Shown here: positions 54,717 through 63,722 of the stretch, piece by piece | How the letters are laid out: every line of letters starts with the position of its first letter | Numbering within the stretch: the stretch's first letter is position 1 | DNA from: Flavimaribacter sp024343425 | GTDB lineage: Bacteria; Pseudomonadota; Alphaproteobacteria; Rhizobiales; Rhizobiaceae | Assembly: GCA_965227645.1 (NCBI GenBank) | Contig: OZ245773.1 | Span: 3,596,001-3,660,000 of the forward strand | DNA length: 64,000 nt | Direction of reading: 5' to 3' | Made by a program: the position numbers and the translations under genes | The notes under the pieces: generated by a model | The model's input: the letters and a program-made list of their open reading frames with translations, nothing else | Databases searched by the model: none | What the model was told of the DNA's origin: nothing

Positions 54717-55724
54717 TCATTCGGGAAAGTAACAGCGGAATGAACGACTACTGTCGGTCGCTGCGCGCAATTCAGGTTCTTCTAAGGCGCATTTTTCTTG
54801 CGCTTTCCAGCAACGTGAACGAAACCGGCAACCTTTTGGTGGATTCGTTGCATCGGGAATTTCGCCTGAAATTACGAGGCGCCCAGAGCTGTCCCGCATT
54901 TCCGGCTCCGGCGAGAACTGTGCGGAGAGCAAAGCCTTTGTGTAAGGATGTCGAGGCGCAGTATAGATCTGTTCAACGTCGCCCTGTTCGACAATTACAC
55001 CAGCATACATAACCGCAATGCGATCGGACAAATAGCGTACCGCTCCAAGATCATGGGAGATCAACAAGCAGGTCAGATTCATTTCCCGACGCAATGTGCT
55101 CAGAAGATTGAGAATCTGCCCCCTGATCGACACATCCAACGCCGATGTCGGCTCATCGAGCACGAGTACACTCGGTTCCAGTATCAGTGCACGCGCGATC
55201 GCAACCCTCTGGCGTTGTCCGCCGGAAAGCTGGCCCGGTCGTCTAGTGGCCAGATGTGGGGCAAGCGCTACCATTTCCAACATGCGATTGACACGCTGCC
55301 GGCGCTCCCCTTCTTCGAAAAGACGATGAACTACCAGCGGTTCGCGCACCTGCTCATATACACTACGGTGCGGATGAAGCGATCCGAACGGATTCTGAAA
55401 TACGATCTGCACCTTGCGCCGTAACGCGCGGAGTTCTTCGATGCTTCGTCCGTTCAGTGTCCAGTTCTCGAAGGTAATTTCCCCAGAACTCGGCGGACTC
55501 AGTCCGACCGCCAATCTGGCTATAGTCGATTTGCCAGATCCGCTTTCGCCAACGAGACCAAGAGTCTTGCCCTTCTCCAGTTGAAGGTCCACACCGTTGA
55601 CTGCATGCACAAACCGCTTTTCGCGAGCAAAAAGAGATGTTGACTTGAGTGCAAAGCGCTTTTCAACGCCAGAAAAACGCAACAGCGAAGTGGACCGGTC
55701 TGATTGTGTAGGAGTCGAGGACAT
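54717..55724 (-). CDS. Peptide/nickel-type ABC transporter ATP-binding protein (OppF/DppF-like)
   Basis: 335 residues. It shows Walker A GLVGESGSGKSTIARLAVGL, the LSGGQRQRVAIARAL signature, Walker B VLVLDEPTSALDV and the C-terminal oligopeptide-transporter segment with clustered cysteines (KGCRFRSRCWKAQEKC), typical of the F-type ATPase. It pairs with the D-type ATPase encoded three bases upstream to power the two permeases. In this family the transporter imports peptides, amides, sugars or nickel; the ligand is not readable here. Confidence 0.95.
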   Translation of the reverse strand: MSSTPTQSDRSTSLLRFSGVEKRFALKSTSLFAREKRFVHAVNGVDLQLEKGKTLGLVGESGSGKSTIARLAVGLSPPSSGEITFENWTLNGRSIEELRALRRKVQIVFQNPFGSLHPHRSVYEQVREPLVVHRLFEEGERRQRVNRMLEMVALAPHLATRRPGQLSGGQRQRVAIARALILEPSVLVLDEPTSALDVSIRGQILNLLSTLRREMNLTCLLISHDLGAVRYLSDRIAVMYAGVIVEQGDVEQIYTAPRHPYTKALLSAQFSPEPEMRDSSGRLVISGEIPDATNPPKGCRFRSRCWKAQEKCALEEPELRAATDSSRSFRCYFPE

Positions 55725-55727
55725 GGT

Positions 55728-56747
55728 TCAGGCAATCTCGACAGCTGAATCGAATGCTTCCCGTGTCACTTCCTCATGGAAATGGCATGCAGCACGGTGA
55801 TCCAGCTCACTCAATTGGAAAAGCATCGGCGTCGTTGCTCGACACAAAGGCCTTCCCTTCGACTGCCAGCATCGTGGCAAAAACGAACAGCCCGGCTCGT
55901 GGTACGGCGCCGCAGGAGGCTGCCCCGGGATGGTGTTCAAACGCGCATTGGCCCTTTCCTGTCCGGGACGACTTGCCAGAAGACCTACTGTATAGGGGTG
56001 ACGCGCTTGTCGGAAAATATCGAATACGTTACCACTCTCCGCAACGCTACCACTATACATTACGACCACATTGTCAGCGAGTGAGGCGACCATGTTCATA
56101 TCGTGTGTAATAAGAACGATAGCGATGCCGGTCTTCTTCTGTATGTCTCGTAGCACCTCAATGATTTGCGCCTGGATCGTGACATCGAGTGCCGTTGTCG
56201 GTTCGTCGGCTATGATGAGGCTAGGATCATTGGCGAGCGCCATAGCGATCAATACCCGTTGCCGCATGCCCCCCGAGAATTCATGTGGATACTGATTTGC
56301 ACGCAATTCGGGACTGGCAATTCCTACAAGATCCAGCAGCCTGATAATTTCGGCTCTCAACTCCCGACCGTGCAGACGCCTGTGAGTTTGGATCGATTCG
56401 CCGACCTGTTTGCCCACTGTCATAAGTGGATCCAGAGCCGTCATGGGATCCTGGAAAATCATTCCGATTTCTGCCCCTCGCAAACGCCGCATTGAGGCAT
56501 CACTCATGTTCAGAAGATCATGTTCTCCAAGCCAAGCCTCTCCTGTTGTCCGACCAAACCGTGGCGGCAATAATCCAAGCATTGCTCGCATCGTTATGCT
56601 CTTGCCGGATCCGGATTCTCCGACGATTCCCAGAATCGTATTTGGATGCACCTCGAAACTTACATCGTCGACAATGCGGTCAAATCCGCCGCGTCGACGG
56701 AAATCAACGCTGAGATTATGAACTGAAAGTAGGGGATCGTTTATCAC
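55728..56747 (-). CDS. Peptide/nickel-type ABC transporter ATP-binding protein (OppD/DppD-like)
   Basis: 339 residues. It has Walker A GIVGESGSGKSITMRAMLGL, the signature FSGGMRQRVLIAMALAND, Walker B LIIADEPTTALDV and the oligopeptide-transporter C-terminus with CSFLPRCW. It is the D-type partner of the next gene. Its ATG overlaps the creatininase stop by four bases, so a hydrolase gene is embedded between the permease and ATPase genes of one transporter operon. Confidence 0.95.
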   Translation of the reverse strand: MINDPLLSVHNLSVDFRRRGGFDRIVDDVSFEVHPNTILGIVGESGSGKSITMRAMLGLLPPRFGRTTGEAWLGEHDLLNMSDASMRRLRGAEIGMIFQDPMTALDPLMTVGKQVGESIQTHRRLHGRELRAEIIRLLDLVGIASPELRANQYPHEFSGGMRQRVLIAMALANDPSLIIADEPTTALDVTIQAQIIEVLRDIQKKTGIAIVLITHDMNMVASLADNVVVMYSGSVAESGNVFDIFRQARHPYTVGLLASRPGQERANARLNTIPGQPPAAPYHEPGCSFLPRCWQSKGRPLCRATTPMLFQLSELDHRAACHFHEEVTREAFDSAVEIA

Positions 56748-57568
56748 CGGCTGCCTTCCTCCCAGTGTCGGTCAGCAGTACGATAGTTCCGCAGAAGATC
56801 TGCGATGGCCTCTGCTGCCGCCCGAAACCAGCGCTCGCCCTTCTCCCCTGTCGCGGCGGTAGGCATCCCCATCACACCACTATGGGAAACGAGATCTAGA
56901 GGCGTTGGATAGCGTGCGGAGCCTCCAGTTACGATATCACCCCCGAAAGCCTCAAGCGTAGGAGCCACGACTTCATCGATAGCATCCTGCATGCAAACGA
57001 GTTCGGGACGCAGAAACAACTCAATTGAAGTTTCTAGTTCACAGGCATGATTCATCCCACCTTTCTCGCTGCTTCGCTCGCGGGCTATCTGCTCCCGGAT
57101 CATGCTCCACCAGGAAAGGGAAACAGTCCATATGCCCTCGTCAGAAAGGCGGCGAGTAATCGTATCGAGGACAGATGTATTGCCACCATGCGCGTTAAGC
57201 AGCACGATGTTGCGAACTCCATGCCGCCAGGCACTGCGACATACATCACTCACTACTGCGATGAATGTATCTTGAGAAAGCGTAAGAGTACCCACAAACC
57301 GCATGTGATAGGAAGAACAACCGTATGCCAATGGCGGCAGTACGAGTACTGGTATACCCGCCAGCCTGGCGGCTTCATGAGCAAGTTCGACAGCAATATG
57401 AGTATCGGTATCTTCGGGCAGGTGTGGCCCATGTTGCTCGGTTGCTCCGATCGGAAACACTGCAACAGGATTTTCACTTAGCAGATTGTTGAATTCGGGA
57501 AGTCGGAGCTCCTCCCATTTGTGATTGCCTCGAACAGCACGTCCATTTTCAACTTTGTTCTCTGTCAT
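56744..57568 (-). CDS. Creatininase-family amidohydrolase
   Basis: 274 residues. The metal-binding pattern of the creatininase family is visible: ATEQHGPHLPEDTDTHIA (Glu, His, Asp ligands), VLLNAHGGNTSVL (His) and MNHACELETSIELFLRPEL (Glu). Members hydrolyse cyclic amides such as creatinine or act in mycofactocin and riboflavin pathways. The ATG at 57568 is chosen over 57610 because it overlaps the preceding stop by four bases (ATGA). Its position inside the ABC operon suggests that the imported compound contains a cyclic amide or lactam (inference). Confidence 0.9.
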   Translation of the reverse strand: MTENKVENGRAVRGNHKWEELRLPEFNNLLSENPVAVFPIGATEQHGPHLPEDTDTHIAVELAHEAARLAGIPVLVLPPLAYGCSSYHMRFVGTLTLSQDTFIAVVSDVCRSAWRHGVRNIVLLNAHGGNTSVLDTITRRLSDEGIWTVSLSWWSMIREQIARERSSEKGGMNHACELETSIELFLRPELVCMQDAIDEVVAPTLEAFGGDIVTGGSARYPTPLDLVSHSGVMGMPTAATGEKGERWFRAAAEAIADLLRNYRTADRHWEEGSR

Positions 57569-58707
57569 TTTACTTCCGCAATATCGGCAGCCCGCAGACA
57601 ACGCGCCCATTCCCTCCGCGCGCTATGACTATTCAATCCGTAATTGTAGAAACAGAGCTCACGCACACCTTGACTTGCCAGTGCTTCGGCCAGTGTCGCA
57701 TGATCGTTTCGCACGCCAAGCTCGACCACCACCCGAATTGCAGACGTGTCGAAGTTCTGCGTCGCAAGGATATTCAATTTGTTGCGGATATCGTCGGCAG
57801 TCAGCCCATAGGCAAGCAGAACAAGCTGATCCCCTTTGCCCACGCACTGTGGAGCATCGAATCCGCTGATCGCCATCGGAAAAAGGGGCGAGAGGGACAG
57901 AGGAACAGTTATTGCCGATCGCAATTTCTCAATGTACTCATGAACCGACTGCCTGCCTATTGCTCGGTATGCCTTTATCTTATCATGCTGGATGCAGGTG
58001 ACCTCAGGTGGTCCGCCTTCCGCGAGCGCAGACAGCAATATCGAGCTTAGCTCGCTGACGAGTTCAGACGTATCCAGATTCGCCAGCTTCGCCGCGGCTT
58101 TGCATGCCGAACAGAAGCAAAGAGAGAGAAGTTCAGTGCACTCATCGTGCAATTGCGGGGAGCCCGCTTTGGGATGGTGTGCATACCGCCAGTGGTCAAA
58201 AGTGCCGAAACCAACATGCTCTATTTCGATCATCGGGAACAGCTGGCGCGCGTCGAGATCCCTCGCAATGGCACTCACATAGACTCCAGTGCCGGCATTC
58301 GATGGGCAAAGAGAGTGATTCAGACTGTCTCCCAGCACGCTTGTCTGGCGTAATTCCGCTGGCGCACGTGACACATCGTGTGTTGGTGTAATCCATGGCA
58401 CTAGAACGATGCCATGATCCGAAAATACTGATACCCATTCTTCCAACTCGCTTTCGGTTACAGCAAGTTCATCGATCACTGGTTTGACGGCGCCGAATTC
58501 GGTGGTCGCAGATGGCTGAAAGAAAAATCGCCCTTCGTGTCTAGTGAATACCGCCCCGGAAAACGCATCCGGGCACAATGCGCTGACCGCGTGGTATACG
58601 AGCGCTACGTGACATTCGCATATACCCGATTCGGCGAGTTCGGCGGCTACAGCTTTTGATCCGCGCCAAACAATATCCCAAGCAAAAATATAAACTGACA
58701 ATCTCAT
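57565..58707 (-). CDS. Unknown protein in the ABC operon, 380 residues (possible TIM barrel)
   Basis: I do not recognise a named family. The sequence alternates strand-like and helix-like segments in a way that fits an alpha/beta barrel: start RLSVYIFAWDIVWRGSKAVA, ending strands LVLLAYGLTADDIRNKL and IRVVVELGVRND. Features worth noting are LSLCFCSACKAAAKLANLD, a paired-cysteine segment seen in some glycosidase-like barrels, and VLVPWITPTHDVSRAP. There is no signal peptide. Four-base overlaps on both sides (with the permease and the creatininase) make co-function with the transporter nearly certain. It could be a hydrolase for the imported compound, but this is a guess. Confidence 0.72.
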   Translation of the reverse strand: MRLSVYIFAWDIVWRGSKAVAAELAESGICECHVALVYHAVSALCPDAFSGAVFTRHEGRFFFQPSATTEFGAVKPVIDELAVTESELEEWVSVFSDHGIVLVPWITPTHDVSRAPAELRQTSVLGDSLNHSLCPSNAGTGVYVSAIARDLDARQLFPMIEIEHVGFGTFDHWRYAHHPKAGSPQLHDECTELLSLCFCSACKAAAKLANLDTSELVSELSSILLSALAEGGPPEVTCIQHDKIKAYRAIGRQSVHEYIEKLRSAITVPLSLSPLFPMAISGFDAPQCVGKGDQLVLLAYGLTADDIRNKLNILATQNFDTSAIRVVVELGVRNDHATLAEALASQGVRELCFYNYGLNSHSARREWARCLRAADIAEVK

Positions 58708-59588
58708 GAATTCTCGCCACCAATTGACCGCAGCAATCCGTCACCAAGAAAATTAACCGCCATTACAGTGAGCGTAATCGCTGCGCCTGGAAAAAAACTC
58801 AGCCACCAGGCGATCCCTAGAAAATCCTGGGAATCGGCCAGCATGCTTCCCCAGGATGGAATTGACGGTGGTATGCCTAGCCCCAAAAAGCTTAGCCCCG
58901 ATTCCAGAACGATCGTTGCGCCCATCTGCACCGTTGCCACAACTGCAACCGGCGGCAGGCTTACTGGCAGGATGTAACGAAACAGAATACGCCACCAACC
59001 GGCGCCGATGGCTTGACCGCCGACCACGAAGTCAAGTCCTTTCACTGAAACGACTTGACCTCGCATCATCCTGGCATAGACGACCCAATTGCTCAGTATG
59101 AGAGCTATTGTCAGAGCAACCAGCCCTCCACCGAACGCGGCAACGGCCACGACCGCTAGTAGGACTGTCGGGAAAGCAATTATGGTGTCTGCGCCACCCA
59201 TGATCAATTCATCGACGATACCGCCGCGAAAGCCGGCGACTAGCCCCAGAAGTCCACCGACCATACCGGCGACCAAGACCGTTATCCAAGCTACCGTCAG
59301 GGAAATTCTGGCGCCATAAATAATACGGGATAGCACATCCCGCCCTAGCTGATCGGTTCCAAGTAGATGATAGCCGTTTGCTCCGATGGATCCGGGCGGC
59401 AACAAACGCGACATGAGCGACTGCTGATAGGGGTCGAATGGCGCGATCAATGGCGCAAACAGAGCCATGAGCGTAACGATGGCCAACAAAGTTGCGCCTA
59501 TAGCCATCATCGGTGCGTATCGGTATGCCCTCAGAGCGCGCACCAGGAGCGATGGACTGGCCCCGGCAGACTGCATTGCAATACTCAT
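58704..59588 (-). CDS. Peptide/nickel-type ABC transporter permease (OppC/DppC-like)
   Basis: 294 residues. It has an N-terminal membrane segment followed by the DppC-type region LLGTDQLGRDVLSRIIYGAR and the permease EAA loop near ARMMRGQVVSVKGLDFVVGG, with about six membrane helices. The C-terminal FLGLGIPPSIPSWGSMLAD is the family hallmark. It forms a heterodimer with the upstream permease, whose stop overlaps this start by four bases. Confidence 0.95.
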   Translation of the reverse strand: MSIAMQSAGASPSLLVRALRAYRYAPMMAIGATLLAIVTLMALFAPLIAPFDPYQQSLMSRLLPPGSIGANGYHLLGTDQLGRDVLSRIIYGARISLTVAWITVLVAGMVGGLLGLVAGFRGGIVDELIMGGADTIIAFPTVLLAVVAVAAFGGGLVALTIALILSNWVVYARMMRGQVVSVKGLDFVVGGQAIGAGWWRILFRYILPVSLPPVAVVATVQMGATIVLESGLSFLGLGIPPSIPSWGSMLADSQDFLGIAWWLSFFPGAAITLTVMAVNFLGDGLLRSIGGENS

Positions 59589-60508
59589 TTTTGAGCCGCG
59601 ATCCTTGGATCTATGACAACGTAAAGTGCGTCAACGATCAGATTAATCGTGATAAAAAGCGCCGTCGAAACAAGGAGAACCGCCTGTACGACCGGATAAT
59701 CTCGCTGCAATATGGAATCTATGGCAAGCTTCCCAATTCCCGGCCAGGCAAATATCGTTTCGATAATGGCTGCCCCACCCAATAGCTGACCGAGTTGAAA
59801 CGCGGAAATAGTAAGTACAGGGATCAGCGAATTGCGGAGGACGTGCCGAACCAGCAGACTGAAAGTGCCAACTCCCTTTGCCTTTACCACCCATACATAA
59901 TCCTGTTTGAGTGTATCTATCGCCGCGGAGCGCGTAACCCGATAGATCGTCGCCGCTTGGAAAAGGCCAAGACTTATCGCTGGCAGTATGAAACTTCTCC
60001 AATCTGTCATTCCAGAAGTTGGTAGCCAGCCCAATGTGACGGCAAACAATGATACCAACAGTGCTGCCGTCCAGAAATTCGGTATCGACTGTCCAAGGAG
60101 TGCCGCCACGGTTCCTACATGATCGGCAATACTGTCCTTATATCGTGCGGTCATCAGTCCCAGTGGAATAGCGACAAATGCCGCGACTGAAAGTGCCGCA
60201 AAGGCGAGCGACATAGTCGCTGGTACGCGTTCCAGCGTCACCGCAAGCGCTGATTCACGATAACGGTAGGATTCACCAAGGTCACCGCGGAAAATGCCGG
60301 CGAGAAAAAAGCCATACTGACTGAGTAGGGGTCGGTTGAGTCCAAGCTCCTCGCGCAGCACGTTTACTTCCTCGACAGTCGCATTTTCCGGCAACAGCAG
60401 CCGCGCCGGATCTCCGGGCGCCACTCTTAGCAGCAGGAAAACGACGACCGAGGCAGCCAGAAGTACTAGTCCAGCACGTATGGTCCTTGATATCAGATAC
60501 TTGACCAA
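59585..60508 (-). CDS. Peptide/nickel-type ABC transporter permease (OppB/DppB-like)
   Basis: 307 residues and six predicted helices. It starts KYLISRTIRAGLVLLAASVV and continues VVFLLLRVAPGDPARLLLPE as in DppB. The EAA-like loop is YRVTRSAAIDTLKQDYVWVV, and the end GGAAIIETIFAWPGIGKLAI matches the family. It forms the inner-membrane channel with the following permease and lies 40 bp after the binding-protein gene. Confidence 0.95.
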   Translation of the reverse strand: MVKYLISRTIRAGLVLLAASVVVFLLLRVAPGDPARLLLPENATVEEVNVLREELGLNRPLLSQYGFFLAGIFRGDLGESYRYRESALAVTLERVPATMSLAFAALSVAAFVAIPLGLMTARYKDSIADHVGTVAALLGQSIPNFWTAALLVSLFAVTLGWLPTSGMTDWRSFILPAISLGLFQAATIYRVTRSAAIDTLKQDYVWVVKAKGVGTFSLLVRHVLRNSLIPVLTISAFQLGQLLGGAAIIETIFAWPGIGKLAIDSILQRDYPVVQAVLLVSTALFITINLIVDALYVVIDPRIAAQK

Positions 60509-60548
60509 CTTTAGCTCCGACAGCTTTCCGCCACCCCGGTGAACGAAA

Positions 60549-62096
60549 TCAGCTATTTCCGAGGATCAGGCTGCGGGCCGTCAGAAGCCCGTCGGCTCGC
60601 ACGACATAGTCATGAACGCGCGATCTCGCCATTACGACCGAGTCAGGGTACCACAGCCAGACCCACGGGCAATCATCCCAGATCATAGCTTGCGCCTTCT
60701 TATAGATATCTGCGCGCTGATCATCAGAGGTCGCCGCCAATCCCTGCTTGATGAGACTGTCAACCTCCTCATTCTCGTAGTTGAATGCATTGCCAAGTCG
60801 AAAATTCCGAGCCAATGCAAAATCTGGGTCTCCCGTTAGCACAGACCAGACGGTATAGATTGCATCGTAGTTACCCGAGGTTCGCTTCTCAATCATGCTG
60901 CCGAACTCGAGATTGTTCACGGTCACCTCAACCCCAACCTGTCGCCATTGCTCTGCAATGGCCTGTTGATTAGTGGGACCTGTCGCAAAGAAGCCGCGAA
61001 AACCGTTAAGCTCTATGCTTAATCCGCTTACACCGGCCTCTTTAAGCAAGGCACGCGCTCGGTCCGGATCGTAGGAATAAGGATCCAGGTCCGGGTTATA
61101 TCCTGGAATTGCCGGCGGCATGGGCGCACTCATCACTTCACCATACCCCAGCTCAACCGCCTTTAGCAGACTCTCCTTGTCCGTGGCATAGTTGAGGGCT
61201 TTACGCACGCGCACATCGTCAAACGGCGCCTTGGCATTGTTGAACTGGATTATCTGCGATTGGTTCAGTGCTCGTGTTAGCACCTGTATATCGCCCTGCC
61301 CCTCGAGTAATGCAATCTGCTCTGGCGGGAGCATTGAAGTAATGTCAACTTCGCCCGCCTGGATCGCCGAACGCCGTGTAGAAGCCGCAGGCAAGATCCG
61401 GAAGTCAACGGTATCAACATGAGGTTTGTCGCCCCAGTACTTGTCATAGGCAGAAGCCGACAAGCCTGCACCGCGTGTCCAGTCATCGAGCTTAAACGGC
61501 CCCGTACCTGCTGGCTTTTTGAAGAAGTCGGCATTTCCAGCCGCCTTTGCGGGCAAGATTGCGGTAATACTGAGATTGTTCAGAAGGGCCGCATTCGGGG
61601 CTTTCAGAACAATATCGGCAGTTAATTCATCAGGCGTTTCCACCCGATCCAAAGAACTCCAGAGAAAGGCCTGCGGTGAGCGGGTCTCAGGATCGATGAT
61701 CCGTTCGAGAGAGAACTTGACGTCCTCCGATGTGAGCGGCTTGCCATCATGAAAAGCTACGTCTGGCCGCAATTTGAAACGCCAGCGTGTCTCATCCATG
61801 ATCTCCCAGGACTCAGCAAGGGCCGGCACAAGCTCGCTCTGAGCCGTTTGAGCGGTCAACCCATCGAAGATATGATGCCAGACCGTAAAGCACTGGATAT
61901 TTGTGCTTCCATGTGGATCCATTGTCTCCACATCGGCATTCAAACCGATCGTAACAACCTGCCCTTCCGCCGCGATTGCAGCGGTGATACCCATCGGAAT
62001 CATTGACAGCGCAAAACCGCCAAGGCTTGCACCAATAAATGCGCGGCGCCCGATGCCGTCACTCGAAAGATTCAATGCCTGCTTCTTGATTTCCAT
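60549..62096 (-). CDS. Peptide/nickel-type ABC transporter substrate-binding protein (SBP family 5)
   Basis: 515 residues. The N-terminus GIGRRAFIGASLGGFALSMI has a twin-arginine-like RR followed by a hydrophobic stretch, so export may be by Tat or Sec to the periplasm. The mature protein shows the family 5 pattern: LNADVETMDPHGSTNIQCFT, then WRFKLRPDVAFHDGKPLTSE, then VRKALNYATDKESLLKAVEL. The ATG at 62096 is chosen over 62156 because AAGGGA precedes it and the signal peptide begins there. It is encoded 31 bp after the GntR regulator. The ligand is unknown. Confidence 0.94.
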   Translation of the reverse strand: MEIKKQALNLSSDGIGRRAFIGASLGGFALSMIPMGITAAIAAEGQVVTIGLNADVETMDPHGSTNIQCFTVWHHIFDGLTAQTAQSELVPALAESWEIMDETRWRFKLRPDVAFHDGKPLTSEDVKFSLERIIDPETRSPQAFLWSSLDRVETPDELTADIVLKAPNAALLNNLSITAILPAKAAGNADFFKKPAGTGPFKLDDWTRGAGLSASAYDKYWGDKPHVDTVDFRILPAASTRRSAIQAGEVDITSMLPPEQIALLEGQGDIQVLTRALNQSQIIQFNNAKAPFDDVRVRKALNYATDKESLLKAVELGYGEVMSAPMPPAIPGYNPDLDPYSYDPDRARALLKEAGVSGLSIELNGFRGFFATGPTNQQAIAEQWRQVGVEVTVNNLEFGSMIEKRTSGNYDAIYTVWSVLTGDPDFALARNFRLGNAFNYENEEVDSLIKQGLAATSDDQRADIYKKAQAMIWDDCPWVWLWYPDSVVMARSRVHDYVVRADGLLTARSLILGNS

Positions 62097-62127
62097 GGTT
62101 CCCTTGCCTTGTTTTCTAAGTTGCAGT

Positions 62128-62826
62128 TCAAATTGCGAGATCTTCAGTCTTGCCAAGTTCCGGACTATCCTGGCCCGTCAAAAGCAAACGGACCCGTCTC
62201 TGAGACTCGATTAGATGCCGGCTCATACACGTGTGTATCGTTGCTTTGTCCTCCACCTCGAGAGCCTGCATGATCTCGTGATGCTCGCTTGATTCATCGC
62301 CCCATACCGAACGACGCTTCCATAGATTGACCGAAATGAACGCCATCAAATCCTGCAGCCCGTCGAGTGTTTCAACCAGCAATGCATTTCCGGAGTTGGC
62401 GTATATTAGCCTGTGAAATGCCCTGGCTTCCTTGCTGGAAGCTGCGAGATCGCCTCTGGTCCGATACTCCTCCACCCGATGCTGGATCAACTTGAGATTC
62501 TCAAGCCAGCCGGAAACGCCTCGCTCCACTGCGAGCTCGGCAGCCCAAGGTTCCAGTCTTAGCCTAAGCTGAAATACGTCTTCGATGACTTCCGCAGTAA
62601 GTGGCTGCACCACTACTGCCTTATAACCACGAGCAACAACCAGCCTGCCGCTCGCAAGAGAGCGCAACGCTTCACGCACTGGCGTTTTCGACATGCCATA
62701 GCGATCCGCTATCTGTCGCTCTACCAACGGTTCTCCCGGCTTCAATTCGCCATTGAGAATCGCATCTTTCAGGCGGACAGCCAGCAAATCGCCCCGAGAC
62801 AGAGCTCTAAGTTCATCCTCATTCAT
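62128..62826 (-). CDS. GntR-family regulator (FCD/FadR subfamily), first gene of module 3
   Basis: 232 residues. The winged helix-turn-helix is ERQIADRYGMSKTPVREALR (about residues 37-56) with LVVARGYKAVVVQPL as the wing, and an FCD helical ligand domain follows (ARAFHRLIYANSG; EHHEIMQALEVEDKATIHTC, with metal-binding His residues). It is the promoter-proximal gene of an apparent operon running through the ABC transporter to the SDR gene, and probably represses it and itself. A palindrome that fits a GntR operator lies just upstream of its start. Confidence 0.93.
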   Translation of the reverse strand: MNEDELRALSRGDLLAVRLKDAILNGELKPGEPLVERQIADRYGMSKTPVREALRSLASGRLVVARGYKAVVVQPLTAEVIEDVFQLRLRLEPWAAELAVERGVSGWLENLKLIQHRVEEYRTRGDLAASSKEARAFHRLIYANSGNALLVETLDGLQDLMAFISVNLWKRRSVWGDESSEHHEIMQALEVEDKATIHTCMSRHLIESQRRVRLLLTGQDSPELGKTEDLAI

Positions 62827-62830
62827 AGGT

Positions 62831-62856
62831 ATATTGGTATACCATTATATTGGTGT
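62831..62856. promoter_or_regulatory. Candidate GntR operator (TGGTATACCA)
   Basis: TGGTATACCA (62835-62844) is a perfect 10-bp palindrome matching the usual GntR/FadR-subfamily half-site style (TGGT-N-ACCA). The motif ATATTGGT occurs at 62831 and again at 62848. It starts 9 bp before the regulator's ATG, so binding would block transcription of the whole module. Confidence 0.6.
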
Positions 62857-62875
62857 GTCAAGGAATATTTCACAA

Positions 62876-63514
62876 TCATTGTGAACCTGCTCGATTAACT
62901 CGCATCGATGGAGCTGCCCGGCTATAGCTGAGCTTGAAGTGGGCAACCTGCAACTTCGTCCGCTCGTCGTCGATGATCGCCCAGTCCTCTGACCAGTCGA
63001 ATTGTAAGGCTTCACCGGGCTCGAACACCAGCGGCACCAAGGTCCCGCGACCGCTCGTCTGCTGCTCGCCGCTGCCAGTCCGCCTTCCACTCGCGCTCGA
63101 AAGCGGCCACCCGGCCATAGGAACCGTCATAGCCGAGGCTCACCAGATCGGCATGCAACTGCTTGATCGTCCGTTTCTGCTTGCGTGATTTGGTGGTCTC
63201 TGCGCGTAGCCAGGCCGACAGCTTGTCGGCAAAAGCATCGAGTTTGCTGGGCCGTTCGGGAACCTTGAATACGGGTTCAACCGTATCGGTGCGCAAATAC
63301 CTGCGGACCGTGTTCCGGGACAATCCCGTGCGCCGGGATATCTCCCGGATCGAAAGCTGGTCACGAAAATGCCAGCGTCTGATAACGCTGAACAACGCCA
63401 TGTCTATCACTCTGTATTCCCCCGCCAACATCACACAGGAGTGGGTTCAAACATCGGTCAGTTCTCAGTGAAAAAATCGCGCCTTACCGGGTCAGTTCTC
63501 GGTGAAAATCAACA
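62876..63514 (-). mobile_element. Internally deleted IS21 copy
   Basis: The right end (63454-63514) matches the terminal repeats of the complete IS21 at 20902-20962 almost exactly, ending GTGAAAATCAACA. Inside, about 40 bp of istB sequence (62876-62916, matching 19018-19059) are joined directly to istA sequence (matching from about 20366), so some 1.3 kb between them is deleted. The left end and its terminal repeat are missing. It lies in the same orientation as the complete copy 42 kb to the left. Confidence 0.9.
62917..63398 (-). pseudogene. istA: Truncated and frameshifted istA
   Basis: From the ATG at 63398 it encodes the IstA start (ALFSVIRRWHFRDQLSIREI, helix-turn-helix TGLSRNTVRRYL). 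An extra base near 63068 (CTCGCCGCTG where the intact copy has CTCGCGCTG) shifts the frame; the DDE region then continues in another frame (EALQFDWSEDWAIIDDERTK) and is cut at 62917 by the internal deletion. It cannot make transposase, but its ends could still be moved by the intact copy only if the left end existed, which it does not. Confidence 0.9.
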
Positions 63515-63722
63515 TACCACGGCAACCACGACCAATTGTGCCGCCACCATGCCGACTTCGTCTGCGCCTACAAGTTCACTCATAGCCTTAAGACACTTGG
63601 GGTCTTACGCCCTCATAGCTTATCTGCAAACGTTGGCCTTCCAGCCAGAGCGCTTCAATCTCAACCTGTACCATCAAATGCCACCACTAAATATCCAAGC
63701 CATAAGTTTAGCTGAAGGCCGT

